From contig UQIE01000030.1 of NCBI GenBank assembly GCA_900541065.1, positions 1 through 22,086 on the forward strand: DNA of 22,086 bases, in the 5' to 3' direction. Positions 6,195-14,482 of the stretch are shown here, piece by piece. Source of the DNA: an uncultured Collinsella sp. (GTDB lineage Bacteria; Actinomycetota; Coriobacteriia; Coriobacteriales; Coriobacteriaceae). The notes beneath the pieces are model-generated. The model ran no database searches. It was not told where the DNA came from and saw only the letters and a list, made by a program, of their open reading frames with translations. Position 1 is the first letter of the stretch, and each line of letters begins with the position of its first letter. A program made the position numbers and the translations under genes.

Positions 6195-8054
6195 CTACTC
6201 CTCGCCCTCGAGCTTTTCGCTCGCCTCGAGCCACGCCATCTCCAGCTCGTCCATGGCGGCGTGAGCCTCGTCGATCTTTGCCTGCTGCTCGCCGAGCGCC
6301 GTGTAGTTGGTGGGATCGACTTGGGCCATTGCTGCCTCGGCCTCCTCAACGCGGGCGCGCTGCGTCTCCATCTTGCGCTCGAGCGAACTCACCTCGCGGC
6401 GGAGCTTCTGGCGCTCGGCGTTGGACAGGCCGTTGGGCTGACCGCTCGACTTGGGCTTTTCGGCCGCAGCTGCCGCGGCACCGGTGTCAAACGTGCCGGT
6501 CTTGGCGCTCGGCGCGCCCACGGGCTCGCCCTCGGCGGTGGCGTTGCACAGGCGCAGGTACTGGTCCACGCCACCGGGCATATGCGTCAGGTGGCCGTCG
6601 AGCAGCGCCCACTGCTGGTCGGTCACGCGCTCCATCAAAAAGCGGTCGTGCGTCACCAGGATCAGCGTGCCGGGCCAGCCGTCGAGCAGATCCTCGACAA
6701 TCGCCAGCATGTCGGTATCCAGGTCGTTGCCGGGCTCGTCCAGGATGAGCACGTTGGGCTCGTCCAGGATTGTCAGTAGCAGCGACAGGCGACGGCGCTG
6801 GCCGCCCGAAAGATCGCCGATGCGACTCCAGAGCTGCTGCGTCGTAAAGCCCAGACGCTCGCAGAGCTTCTCGGGCGAAGTCTCCTTGCCGTCGATGACG
6901 TAGTACTTCTTATAGTTGCTGAGCACCTCTCGGATCGTGTCGCCCATGTAGGGTTCGAGCTCCTCGAGCTGCTGCGACAGCACGCCAAAGCGCACTGTCT
7001 GGCCAATCTTCACGCGGCCGCGCGTGGGTTCAATCTTGCCCTGGATCACGTCGAGCAGCGTCGACTTGCCGGCACCGTTCTCGCCCAAAAGGCCATAGCG
7101 GTCGCCCGCACCAATGAGCCAGGTCACGTCAGAGAGCACCTGCTTGGGCGCGCCATCGGTATCCGCATAGCCGGCGTCCACGTCGACCACATCGATAACC
7201 TGCTTGCCCAGGCGGCTCACGGCGAGGCGCTTGAGCTCCAGCTCGTCACGCACGGGCGGCACGTCGGCGATCAGCTCGCGAGCGGCATCAACGCGAAACT
7301 TGGGCTTGGTGGAACGCGCCTGGGCGCCGCGGCTCAGCCACGCGAGCTCCTTGCGCGCCATGTTGCGACGGCGTTCCTCGGTAACCGCGGCCATGCGGTC
7401 GCGCTCCACGCGCTGCAGGATATATGCGGAGTAGCCGCCCTCGAAGGGATCGACCTGGCCGTCGTGGACCTCCCACATGCTGGTGCAGACCTCGTCCAAG
7501 AACCAGCGATCGTGCGTGACCACGAGCATGGCGCCCTGACCGCGCTGCCAGCGAGCCTTAAGATGGCGTGCAAGCCAGTTGATGGTGCGCATGTCCAGAT
7601 GGTTAGTGGGCTCGTCGAGCATGAGCACGTCGTAGTCGCCGATCAACAGGCGCGCGAGGTCCACGCGGCGGCGCTGGCCACCCGAAAGCTCGCCCACCGT
7701 GCCCTCCCAGGGCACATCGCTAATGAGACCGGCGAGGATCTGGCGCGTGCGGGGGCTCGACGCCCACTCATACTCGGGCGTGTCGCCCACGACGGCATGG
7801 TGCACGGTGTCGGTGTCGACAAGCTGGTCCTTTTGGCCGAGCAGGCCGATCGTGGTGCCGCGACGATGCGTCACGCGGCCGTCGTCGGGCTCCAGCGTGC
7901 CGGCGAGCACGCTCAGCAGCGTCGACTTGCCGTCGCCGTTTTTACCGACAATACCAATACGGTCGCCCTCGCCCACGCCGAGCGTCACGCTATCGAAAAT
8001 ATGCTTGGTGGGAAACTCTAGGCTGACGGAATCGCATCCCAAAAGAATCGCCAT
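6195..8054 (-). CDS. ABC-F family ATPase (Uup-like)
   Basis: Soluble protein of 619 residues with two ABC ATPase domains and no membrane segments, so a ribosome-associated ABC-F factor and not a transporter. First domain: Walker A GKNGDGKST (37-45), LSGGQ (123-127), Walker B VLMLDEP (143-149). Second domain: GENGAGKST (324-332), LSGGQ (415-419), VLILDEP (435-441). The second Walker B continues PGNDLD where PTNHLD is usual. A charged linker occupies about 205-265. After an Ala-rich spacer, residues 545-617 form a coiled coil as in Uup, which acts in translation and replication-related processes in other bacteria. The start is ATG 8054 with AGGAG nine bases upstream. A possible -10 (TATTAT) lies at 8090-8095. 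Antibiotic resistance is possible but not indicated. Confidence 0.93.
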   Translation of the reverse strand: MAILLGCDSVSLEFPTKHIFDSVTLGVGEGDRIGIVGKNGDGKSTLLSVLAGTLEPDDGRVTHRRGTTIGLLGQKDQLVDTDTVHHAVVGDTPEYEWASSPRTRQILAGLISDVPWEGTVGELSGGQRRRVDLARLLIGDYDVLMLDEPTNHLDMRTINWLARHLKARWQRGQGAMLVVTHDRWFLDEVCTSMWEVHDGQVDPFEGGYSAYILQRVERDRMAAVTEERRRNMARKELAWLSRGAQARSTKPKFRVDAARELIADVPPVRDELELKRLAVSRLGKQVIDVVDVDAGYADTDGAPKQVLSDVTWLIGAGDRYGLLGENGAGKSTLLDVIQGKIEPTRGRVKIGQTVRFGVLSQQLEELEPYMGDTIREVLSNYKKYYVIDGKETSPEKLCERLGFTTQQLWSRIGDLSGGQRRRLSLLLTILDEPNVLILDEPGNDLDTDMLAIVEDLLDGWPGTLILVTHDRFLMERVTDQQWALLDGHLTHMPGGVDQYLRLCNATAEGEPVGAPSAKTGTFDTGAAAAAAEKPKSSGQPNGLSNAERQKLRREVSSLERKMETQRARVEEAEAAMAQVDPTNYTALGEQQAKIDEAHAAMDELEMAWLEASEKLEGEE

Positions 8055-8124
8055 ATGCCCTGCTCCTTCGTAGAAATTCAACGTTGTCCATAATAGCAGC
8101 GAAAAGGCGGGCCGCACACGACAC

Positions 8125-8162
8125 AAAAAGGCGGGCCATCTCCCAAAAGAGATGACCCGCCT
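8125..8162 (-). terminator. Rho-independent terminator of the pst operon
   Basis: On the minus strand a 13-base stem, with one internal mismatch, pairs 8149-8161 with 8130-8142 around a CAAAA-type loop. A run of five T residues follows. It lies 55 bases after the pstB stop and before the ABC-F gene, separating the two transcripts. Confidence 0.92.
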
Positions 8163-8217
8163 CTCCAATCAGTCCCGTGGCAACCGTGGCCGCCGCGGGC
8201 CTCAAGCATGTCCCGGA

Positions 8218-9090
8218 CTAGGAGAACATGCCGGTGAGGTAATCATTCAGCCGCTTATCCTTGGGCCGTTGGAAAATCTCGTCGGTCTCGTCGTACTCGA
8301 CCATATCGCCCATGTAGAAGAACGCCGTGCGGTTGGACACGCGCGACGCCTGCTCCATGTTGTGCGTCACGATAACGATGGCGCGGTCGGCCACGATCGA
8401 TGACATGAGGTCCTCGATCGCCAGCGTCGAGATGGGGTCGAGCGCCGAGCAGGGCTCGTCGAACAGAATCACGTCGGGGTTGAGCGCCAGCGTGCGCGCG
8501 ATGCACAGACGCTGCTGCTGGCCGCCCGAAAGCGCGTAGGCGCTCTTGTCGAGCTTGTCTTTGACCTCGTCCCAAAGCGCCGCGCCGCGCAGGCTTTCCT
8601 CGACCATGCGGTCGAGCTCGTCGCGGTCGGTGATGCCGTGGCGCTTAGGCGCAAACGTGATGTTGTCGCGAATGGACTTGCGGAACGGGTTGGGCTGCTG
8701 GAACACCATGCCAATGGAACGGCGCAGCTCGTAGGTGTTTTCGGTCTTGGTGTTCACGTTGCGCCCGCGATAGTTGATCTCGCCCTCCACGCGGCAGCCG
8801 CGAATCTCGCGATTCATGAGGTTGAGGCTACGCAAGAAGGTCGACTTACCGCAGCCCGAAGGCCCGATGAGCGCCGTGATCTCGCCCTTGTGAAAGTCGA
8901 GCGACGTATTGTGCAGTGCATGGTGGTCGCCATAGTACACGTTGACGTCCTTGGTGGAGAGCACGACCTCGTCGCTCACGGCCTTGCCGCTCGCGCGCAC
9001 GCGCTTCTCGCTCTCCCCCACGCTCGACAAAAAGTCCTGGGTCTCGGACGATGCCGCCTCAGTTGCGGGCGTTGCATTTATCTCGCTCAT
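8218..9090 (-). CDS. pstB: phosphate ABC transporter ATPase PstB
   Basis: ATP-binding subunit (290 residues) of the high-affinity phosphate importer PstSCAB, acting on the cytoplasmic face of the membrane. Visible motifs are Walker A GPSGCGKST (76-84), Q-loop (FQQPNPF, 130-136), signature LSGGQ (187-191), Walker B VILFDEP (207-213), and the PstB-typical stretches LNLMNR and DEPCSALDPIS. About 40 residues precede the usual start of the ATPase fold; they are Ser/Glu-rich, with no known domain. The start overlaps the pstA stop by four bases (ATGA), so the genes are translationally coupled. It is the last gene of the operon. No phoU follows, although phoU commonly closes such operons. Confidence 0.97.
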   Translation of the reverse strand: MSEINATPATEAASSETQDFLSSVGESEKRVRASGKAVSDEVVLSTKDVNVYYGDHHALHNTSLDFHKGEITALIGPSGCGKSTFLRSLNLMNREIRGCRVEGEINYRGRNVNTKTENTYELRRSIGMVFQQPNPFRKSIRDNITFAPKRHGITDRDELDRMVEESLRGAALWDEVKDKLDKSAYALSGGQQQRLCIARTLALNPDVILFDEPCSALDPISTLAIEDLMSSIVADRAIVIVTHNMEQASRVSNRTAFFYMGDMVEYDETDEIFQRPKDKRLNDYLTGMFS

Positions 9091-10013
9091 TCGGCCGTCA
9101 TCTTCCTTGCCAGTTGTTTGCCCACGATACGGGCGACTACGTTAAACAGCAGCACGCAAATCATCAGCAGCACCGCGGTGCCCCAAACGATCTGCTGGGC
9201 CTCGGGGCTGCCCTCGCCATAGATCTTGTAGATGTGCACGGCGAGCGACTCACCGGGGCGGAACACGTTCCAGGCGCAGGTGGGGCTCGACAGGTTAAAG
9301 CTCAAGAAGTTCAGACGCACCGGCGAGCTCATGCCCGAGGTAAAGAGCAGCGCCGCGGCCTCGCCAAAGACGCGGCCGGCCGAAAGCACGATGCCGGTCA
9401 CGATGGCGGGCATGGCCTCGGGAATCAGGATGTGCAGCGTGGCCTCCCAGCGGGTAAGGCCCATGGCCAGGCATGCATCGCGCTGGGCCTGTGGCACGTC
9501 CTCGAGCGCCTGCTGAATCACGCGCACCAGAATGGGGATATTGAACATGGTGAGCGCGACGGCGCCGGAGATGATGGAGTACTTCCAGCCCAGCTGCACC
9601 GAGAACACCAGGAAGCCAAACATGCCGACGACGATGGAAGGCAGCGAGGACAGCGTCTCGATGGCGGTAGAGGCGATGTCGCGGATAGGGCCGTTCGGCG
9701 CGTACTCAACCAGGAAGACCGCTCCGCCTAGGCTGATGGGCACCGAGATGATCAGAGTGATCAGCAGCAGGTAGAACGAGTCGAACAGCTGGTAGAGCAC
9801 GCCGCCCTGCGTTCCGTTGGCGCGCGACGGCTCTGTGAGAAAGCCCGGCTGGAACAGCGTCGAGATGCCCTCGAACAGGATATAGGCCACCATGGAGATG
9901 ACGATGAGCATGACGATGGCGACGATCGCCGTCAGCACGCCCGTGGCGATGCGATCCTGCTTTTGGACACGCCCGAGCCTCGCCTCGTCGATGTGGATGC
10001 GCGTGCTAGCCAC
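9087..10013 (-). CDS. pstA: phosphate ABC transporter permease PstA
   Basis: Inner-membrane permease of about 308 residues with six hydrophobic segments; the first (about residues 22-50, AIVAIVMLIVISMVAYILF) follows a charged cytoplasmic N-terminus. The permease loop with the EAA-type motif is around EDVPQAQRDACLAMGLTRWE. I choose the GTG at 10013, which overlaps the pstC stop by eight bases (GTGGCTAG) and has AAGGGGG upstream. An ATG at 10037 would give eight more residues but overlaps pstC by 32 bases. It pairs with PstC to form the phosphate channel. Confidence 0.93.
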   Translation of the reverse strand: MASTRIHIDEARLGRVQKQDRIATGVLTAIVAIVMLIVISMVAYILFEGISTLFQPGFLTEPSRANGTQGGVLYQLFDSFYLLLITLIISVPISLGGAVFLVEYAPNGPIRDIASTAIETLSSLPSIVVGMFGFLVFSVQLGWKYSIISGAVALTMFNIPILVRVIQQALEDVPQAQRDACLAMGLTRWEATLHILIPEAMPAIVTGIVLSAGRVFGEAAALLFTSGMSSPVRLNFLSFNLSSPTCAWNVFRPGESLAVHIYKIYGEGSPEAQQIVWGTAVLLMICVLLFNVVARIVGKQLARKMTAE

Positions 10014-10914
10014 GAGCCTTCGCCCCCTTGCGGCCAATGAGATGGATGATCAGGATGAAGATGAGGCTCATGCCCATCAGCAGCAGACCGAGTGCCCACA
10101 GGACGTCGTCCTGGGCCGAGCCCTCGGCGTAGACCGCCATGGACGTGGTGAGCGTGGTGGTGATGGTCGAAGCCGGCGACAGCAGCGACGTCGGCATGGC
10201 CTCGATGCCGCCGATGACCATGCGCACGGCGAGCGTCTCGCCAAAGGCGCGGGTCATGCCCAAGATAACCGCGGTCATGAGCGACGGCATGGCGGACTTG
10301 AGCACCACGTGCCAGATGGTCTGCCAGCGGGTGTAGCCCAGCGCGAGCGAGCCCTGTCGGTAGCCGTCGGGCACGGCGCGCAGGCCATCGACCGAAAGCG
10401 TGGTCATCGTCGGCAGAATCATGACCGCCAGCACGATGGCGCCGGGCAAGATGCCCAGGCCCGTGCTCACGTGGAAAACGCTCTTCATAAGACCGACGAC
10501 CACGTGAAAACCGATCAGGCCAAAGACGACCGAGGGGATGCCGGTCAAAAGCTCAATGAGCGGCTGAAAGATCTTAGAGCCAAACTTAGGGCTAATCTCG
10601 ACCGCAAAGATGGCAGAGCCGATGGCGATGGGCAGCGCGATAAGCGTGGAGAGTACCATGACCGCAAACGAGGTGACGATCAGGGGCAGGGCGCCGGTAT
10701 AGGGCAGGCCGTTTTCGGCTGTGTTGGCCAGGTCCCACTTGGTGCCGGTGAAAAACTCGACGACCGAGACGCCGTCCTTGACAAAAGCCGAGAGGCCCTT
10801 TTGGGCGACCATAAAGATGAGCGCGGCAACGACAAGCGTCACGAGCGCTACGCACGCGCCCGTGACGCCCAGGCCCACGTTCTCAAGGTCGCGCTTTGGC
10901 AGCTGTTTTGCCAT
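10006..10914 (-). CDS. pstC: phosphate ABC transporter permease PstC
   Basis: Inner-membrane permease of 302 residues. The first membrane helix is at about 15-37, followed by a periplasmic loop with the PstC-typical FFTGTKWDLA, then five more helices. The cytoplasmic EAA-like loop is VPDGYRQGSLALGYTRWQT. The ATG at 10914 has GGAAAGG upstream and lies 24 bases after pstS. Together with PstA it forms the transmembrane pore through which PstB drives phosphate import. Confidence 0.96.
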   Translation of the reverse strand: MAKQLPKRDLENVGLGVTGACVALVTLVVAALIFMVAQKGLSAFVKDGVSVVEFFTGTKWDLANTAENGLPYTGALPLIVTSFAVMVLSTLIALPIAIGSAIFAVEISPKFGSKIFQPLIELLTGIPSVVFGLIGFHVVVGLMKSVFHVSTGLGILPGAIVLAVMILPTMTTLSVDGLRAVPDGYRQGSLALGYTRWQTIWHVVLKSAMPSLMTAVILGMTRAFGETLAVRMVIGGIEAMPTSLLSPASTITTTLTTSMAVYAEGSAQDDVLWALGLLLMGMSLIFILIIHLIGRKGAKARG

Positions 10915-10938
10915 TGCAAACCTTTCCGGGGCGATTAC

Positions 10939-11877
10939 TTATTTAGCAGAGACCTTGCCGCTGGCGTCCTTGACGACCTTCATGGCAGAGACGGGGATGA
11001 AGCCCTGCTCCTCGACGAGCTTGCCCTGGACGTCGTCGGAAAGCATGAACTCTAGGAAGGCCTTGGTGGCCTCGTCGGCGTCCTTGGAGCAGTACATGTG
11101 CTCGGTAGCCCAGATCTTGAAGGAGTCGTCGGTGACGTTTGCGCTCTTGGGCTCCACGCCCTCGACCTTGATGGCGTTGAACTTGGAGTCATCGAAGTGC
11201 GAGAAGTCGAGGTAGGAGATGGCATTGTCGGTGCTGCCCATCTGAGTCTGAACGTCGCCGGACTTGTCGAGCTCGGCGTCGCCCTTAAAGTCGACAGCCT
11301 CGTCGCCAAAGACGGCAGCCTCGAAGGTGGCGCGGGTACCGGAGCCGGCCTTGCGGTTGAGAACGACGATAGTAGCGTCGTCGCCGCCGACCTCCTTCCA
11401 GTTGGTGATCTGGCCAGAGAAGATGCCCTTGAGCTGCTCGAGGGACAGATCGTCGACCGTCACGTTCTTGGAAACAACGGGGCCCATGCCCACGACGGCG
11501 ACCTCGTGGTCGACGAGGTTCTTGACCTGGTCGGCCTCGAGCTTGGTCTCGGCGAAGACGTCGGAGTTACCGATGGTGACGGTGCCGGCGGCGACAGCGG
11601 TCAGGCCCTTGCCCGAACCGTTACCCGAGCCGGAGACGGAGACATCGGGGTTGGCGTCCATGAACTTCTCGGCAGCGGCCTCGACGAGAGCCTGGAACGA
11701 AGAGGCACCGTCGTAAGTCACCTCGCCGGAGACGGACTCGGCAGCAGCGACGCTACCCTTGTCGGCGGCATCGGATGCGCCGGAGCCGCCGCAACCAACG
11801 AGACCGAGACCGACGATGCTGGCAAAACCACCAGCGAGGCCGAGGAACTGACGACGAGAATAAGCCTGATCGAGCAT
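10939..11877 (-). CDS. pstS: phosphate-binding lipoprotein PstS
   Basis: Extracytoplasmic phosphate-binding protein of 312 residues that delivers phosphate to PstCA. The N-terminus has a twin-arginine motif SRRQFLG (7-13), a hydrophobic stretch (14-27) and a lipobox LVGC with Cys29, so it should be exported (perhaps by Tat) and anchored as a lipoprotein. A Ser/Gly/Ala linker follows. Phosphate-site signatures are GNGSGKG (85-91), IGNSD (102-106) and RKAGSGT (175-181). The start is ATG 11877 with AAGGAAG just upstream; longer starts would put the signal sequence out of place. It is the first gene of the pst operon, with a candidate Pho box 145 bases upstream. Confidence 0.96.
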   Translation of the reverse strand: MLDQAYSRRQFLGLAGGFASIVGLGLVGCGGSGASDAADKGSVAAAESVSGEVTYDGASSFQALVEAAAEKFMDANPDVSVSGSGNGSGKGLTAVAAGTVTIGNSDVFAETKLEADQVKNLVDHEVAVVGMGPVVSKNVTVDDLSLEQLKGIFSGQITNWKEVGGDDATIVVLNRKAGSGTRATFEAAVFGDEAVDFKGDAELDKSGDVQTQMGSTDNAISYLDFSHFDDSKFNAIKVEGVEPKSANVTDDSFKIWATEHMYCSKDADEATKAFLEFMLSDDVQGKLVEEQGFIPVSAMKVVKDASGKVSAK

Positions 11878-12021
11878 GATCTTCCTTTCATACATGCGAC
11901 TCGCGGGCACCCCACCCGCTTTGCTGTTTGGAAAGATACGGCCCCGACCGGGCAGCGTCCGCGCCAACTACGGTTTCTTACGGGCATTTGATAGACCCTT
12001 ACCGCAAGCGCAGCACGGCCT

Positions 12022-12040
12022 TTACAAACGAATAACAAAC
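12022..12040 (-). promoter_or_regulatory. candidate Pho box upstream of pstS
   Basis: On the minus strand GTTTGTTA and GTTTGTAA repeat in tandem with 11-base periodicity. This matches the spacing of PhoP-bound direct repeats in Gram-positive bacteria. A possible -10 (TATCAA, 11988-11993) lies about 28 bases further down. Placement before pstS supports phosphate control, but the motif is short and this lineage's consensus is unknown to me. Confidence 0.45.
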
Positions 12041-12081
12041 CCGCCACCAAGCATGACCCGCCTTTTACACCAATAAAAACA

Positions 12082-12150
12082 AAGTTGCGGTGAAATAGTT
12101 CCTGCTTGGCCATCAAATGGCCCATTCTAGGAACTATTCCACCGCAACTT
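12082..12150. repeat. 68-bp palindromic repeat, copy A
   Basis: Arms 12082-12102 and 12130-12150 (AAGTTGCGGTG...) match at 20 of 21 positions. The centre holds a second hairpin, GGCCAT/ATGGCC. It lies 22 bases after the stop of the minus-strand dipeptidase and upstream of pstS. Copies with the same arms lie at 15357 and 18919. Its position suggests service as a bidirectional terminator; its dispersal suggests a mobile or REP-like element. Confidence 0.88.
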
Positions 12151-12171
12151 AGATTGGGAAACCGCGAGACC

Positions 12172-13608
12172 TTAAAGCTCTAATTCATTCAAACGGAGGA
12201 TCGCAACAATATAGATCTTGAGCGCCTGCTTGAGCTGTTCCTCGTTGGCGCACTCGTTGGGGCCGTGCATCTGGCCGCCCCACGAGGGCAGCTCCAGGCC
12301 GGTCTCCTCGGGGCCAAACGAGACGGCGCGGGCAAAGTTGCGCGCGTACGTGCCGCCGCCCATGGCAAAGGGTTCAGCATGCTTGCCGGTGAACTCGTTA
12401 TAGGTATCGATAAGCGCCTTCACGGCCGGATCATCGGCAGAGACCGAGAACGGCACCTTCGCGCGACCCAGCTGGCACGTCACGCCGAAACGGCCCACGA
12501 GCGGATCGAGCTGCTCGCGGATGGTATCGGCACTCGTGCTGTCGGGGAAGCGCACGTCGATGACCTGCTCGATATGGCCATCCGCCACGCGGATGACGCC
12601 AGCGTTGCAGGTAAGCGGGCCAAACGCCGGACTCGTCGCATCGATACCCAGGCCGCGGCCATAGGCGTCCGCATGCACAAAGGCCAAAAACTTGACAAAC
12701 TCGTGCTCGGCGGGCGTCAACAGGCGCTTGTCACGGGCGCCAAACGCGTCCTCGGCCTCGCGCAGATACGCCACGATCAGGCCGACAGCGTTGATAGTGC
12801 CCTCAGGCATCGAGGCATGACCGCCAATGCCGTGGGCAAAAATCTGCGCATGCCCGTTATCGAGTGTCGTGATCTCAAGGCGATCGGCGTTCTCGACCGG
12901 CGCCGGCAGCTCATCGGCGGCAATCGCGAGCTCGCAGATGGACTGCGACGGAATGGCATTGCTCGCCTCGGCGCCGCTCCACGACACGATGCGCCCGCCG
13001 TCGATCTTGGAGCTCACGAACGTCGCCCCAAACTGGCCCTTCTCGGCATTGCAGACCGGGAACTCGGCATCGGGCGTAAACAAAAAGTCGGGGTCTGCGT
13101 GGTTCTCCAGATAATGGTGAACGTCGGACATGCCCACTTCCTCATCGCAGCCCAGCAGCGCGCGGAAAGCATAGCGCGGGGTAATGCCGTGCTTGAGCAG
13201 ATAAGCGCCGGCGTAGAGCGACAGCACCGCCGGACCCTTGTCGTCAATCACGCCGCGACCGAGCAGCCAGCCCTCGCGGCGCTCCATCGCAAACGGGTCG
13301 GTGTTCCAACCGGGGCCAGCGGGAACCACGTCCACGTGGCAGATAGTCGCGAGCTGCTTGTCGCCGCGACCCGGGATATCGGCGATTCCCACATAGCCCC
13401 CGTCGTCGCTCGTCTGATAGCCGAGCTTTTGCGCAATGCCGAGCGCGCAATCGAGCGCGTCACGGACCGGGCGGCCAAACGGCGCACCGGGCTCCGCATC
13501 GGCAGCAACGGCCACGGAAGGATAACTCACCAGCTGCTCGATATCAGCGACGACATCCTCCCAGACCTCGTCGACATACTCAGCGACGCTCTGCTCCACC
13601 TGATTCAT
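12172..13608 (-). CDS. pepV: PepV/Sapep-type M20 metallo-dipeptidase
   Basis: Cytoplasmic peptidase of 478 residues, M20 family, removing N-terminal amino acids from dipeptides and some tripeptides. The metal and catalytic residues are all visible: His91 and Asp93 in CHVDVVPAG, Asp122/Asp123 in VIDDKGP, Glu156-Glu157 in CDEEVG, Asp180 in TPDAEFP, and His448 in MHGPNE. A dimerisation/lid domain inserts between about 195 and 385 (GIGGHASMPEGT). The start is ATG 13608 with a perfect AGGAGGT six bases upstream. A 55-base gap separates it from the upstream HAD gene; a CATAAT in this gap might be its own -10. Length is normal for PepV. Confidence 0.93.
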   Translation of the reverse strand: MNQVEQSVAEYVDEVWEDVVADIEQLVSYPSVAVAADAEPGAPFGRPVRDALDCALGIAQKLGYQTSDDGGYVGIADIPGRGDKQLATICHVDVVPAGPGWNTDPFAMERREGWLLGRGVIDDKGPAVLSLYAGAYLLKHGITPRYAFRALLGCDEEVGMSDVHHYLENHADPDFLFTPDAEFPVCNAEKGQFGATFVSSKIDGGRIVSWSGAEASNAIPSQSICELAIAADELPAPVENADRLEITTLDNGHAQIFAHGIGGHASMPEGTINAVGLIVAYLREAEDAFGARDKRLLTPAEHEFVKFLAFVHADAYGRGLGIDATSPAFGPLTCNAGVIRVADGHIEQVIDVRFPDSTSADTIREQLDPLVGRFGVTCQLGRAKVPFSVSADDPAVKALIDTYNEFTGKHAEPFAMGGGTYARNFARAVSFGPEETGLELPSWGGQMHGPNECANEEQLKQALKIYIVAILRLNELEL

Positions 13609-13663
13609 GAACGACCTCCTTACCAATGAGCGACGGGTACGCCCGCCCCTCACATTATGTCTA

Positions 13664-14332
13664 TTAGATAGCGAAAAGTTTAGCAAGCTCGGCCACCGAG
13701 TGCACCACCGCATCGGCGCCCGCGGCCTCGTGCTCCCCCGGCGCTGCCGCGCCCGAATAGATGCCGATGCACGGCACGCCCATCGCGTGCGCGCCCTCCA
13801 CATCGTTAAAGCGATCGCCGATCATCACGGCATCGTCGGCCGTCGCGCCGAGCGCCGCCAGGGCATCACGAACCGAATCGGCCTTGGTCTCGCGTCCCTG
13901 CGGCGGATTCATGCCAACCACCGCCTCAAACTGCGAAAGCCCCAGCTCGCCCACCATGTCAATGCACTTTGCCTCCATGCGTGACGTCGCCACGGCCAAG
14001 CGATGCCCCTGCGCGACAAGGCCATCGAGCAGCTCGGGGATTCCATCGAACACGGGATACTCTTCCGGTCCCAGCTCATCAAAAAAGGCACGGTACTCGT
14101 CGGCCACCACAAGCGACTCCTCGCGCGTAAAGCCGTAAAAGTCGTGGAAGCTCTTCCACAGCGGAGGCCCGATCATGCGACGCAGGTCACCCATCTGCGC
14201 CTCCGAAAACCCGCGCGCGGCCAACGTCTTGCGCGTCGAGGTCATCACCGCTCGACCCGTATCTGCCACCGTGCCATCGAAATCAAACAGCACGACCGGC
14301 CGCTTGCATATCTCCAGCGCCTCCATCGGCAT
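13664..14332 (-). CDS. HAD-family phosphatase, phosphoglycolate-phosphatase-like
   Basis: Cytoplasmic hydrolase of 222 residues (220 from the second ATG at 14326). HAD motifs: FDFDGTVADT with Asp17 and Asp19, ATSR (Thr116), Lys150, and MIGDRFNDVEGA with Asp173 and Asp177. The alpha-helical C1 cap at about 28-95, and the overall layout, fit the Gph/PGP/PpaX group. The substrate (phosphoglycolate, pyrophosphate or another small phosphoester) is not determined. GAAGAGGG stands just before the first ATG. Next on the same strand is the dipeptidase, probably partly co-transcribed; the divergent neighbour is degV. Confidence 0.9.
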   Translation of the reverse strand: MPMEALEICKRPVVLFDFDGTVADTGRAVMTSTRKTLAARGFSEAQMGDLRRMIGPPLWKSFHDFYGFTREESLVVADEYRAFFDELGPEEYPVFDGIPELLDGLVAQGHRLAVATSRMEAKCIDMVGELGLSQFEAVVGMNPPQGRETKADSVRDALAALGATADDAVMIGDRFNDVEGAHAMGVPCIGIYSGAAAPGEHEAAGADAVVHSVAELAKLFAI

Positions 14333-14374
14333 CCCTCTTCCCCAGTTGACGATTTCCACACCGACACTTCAAAC

Positions 14375-14404
14375 TGTTGACTATTCAACAATTGAACCTA
14401 TAAA
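14375..14404 (+). promoter_or_regulatory. degV promoter with overlapping palindromes
   Basis: TTGACT (14377-14382) and TATAAA (14399-14404) form a promoter with a 16-base spacer, 79 bases before the degV ATG. The -35 lies inside a perfect TGTTGA-CTAT-TCAACA palindrome (14375-14390). A second inverted repeat, TTCAA-CAA-TTGAA (14384-14396), occupies the spacer. These may be a repressor site, and they also sit upstream of the divergent HAD gene. Confidence 0.5.
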
Positions 14405-14482
14405 TGTGGAACGACTCCACTATACTTGTCGCACTTTGCTCTCAGAAGGCGGCGCTGCCGCGCCCCAACGAAAGGTGCAATT

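Noticed and set aside
5250..6779. Long plus-strand open frame (509 codons) across the HAD and ABC-F genes
   Set aside because: It runs antisense to two genes with complete motifs; high GC content keeps the complementary frame open. Its translation is His/Arg/Val-rich without domains.
6195..8054. Drug exporter or antibiotic-resistance gene
   Set aside because: The protein has two ATPase domains without membrane helices and a Uup-like coiled-coil tail, so it is an ABC-F factor; no resistance-specific feature is visible.
12265..13629. Long plus-strand open frame antisense to the dipeptidase
   Set aside because: The minus-strand frame has all M20 metal ligands and a perfect ribosome site; the plus frame shows no motif and no ribosome site.
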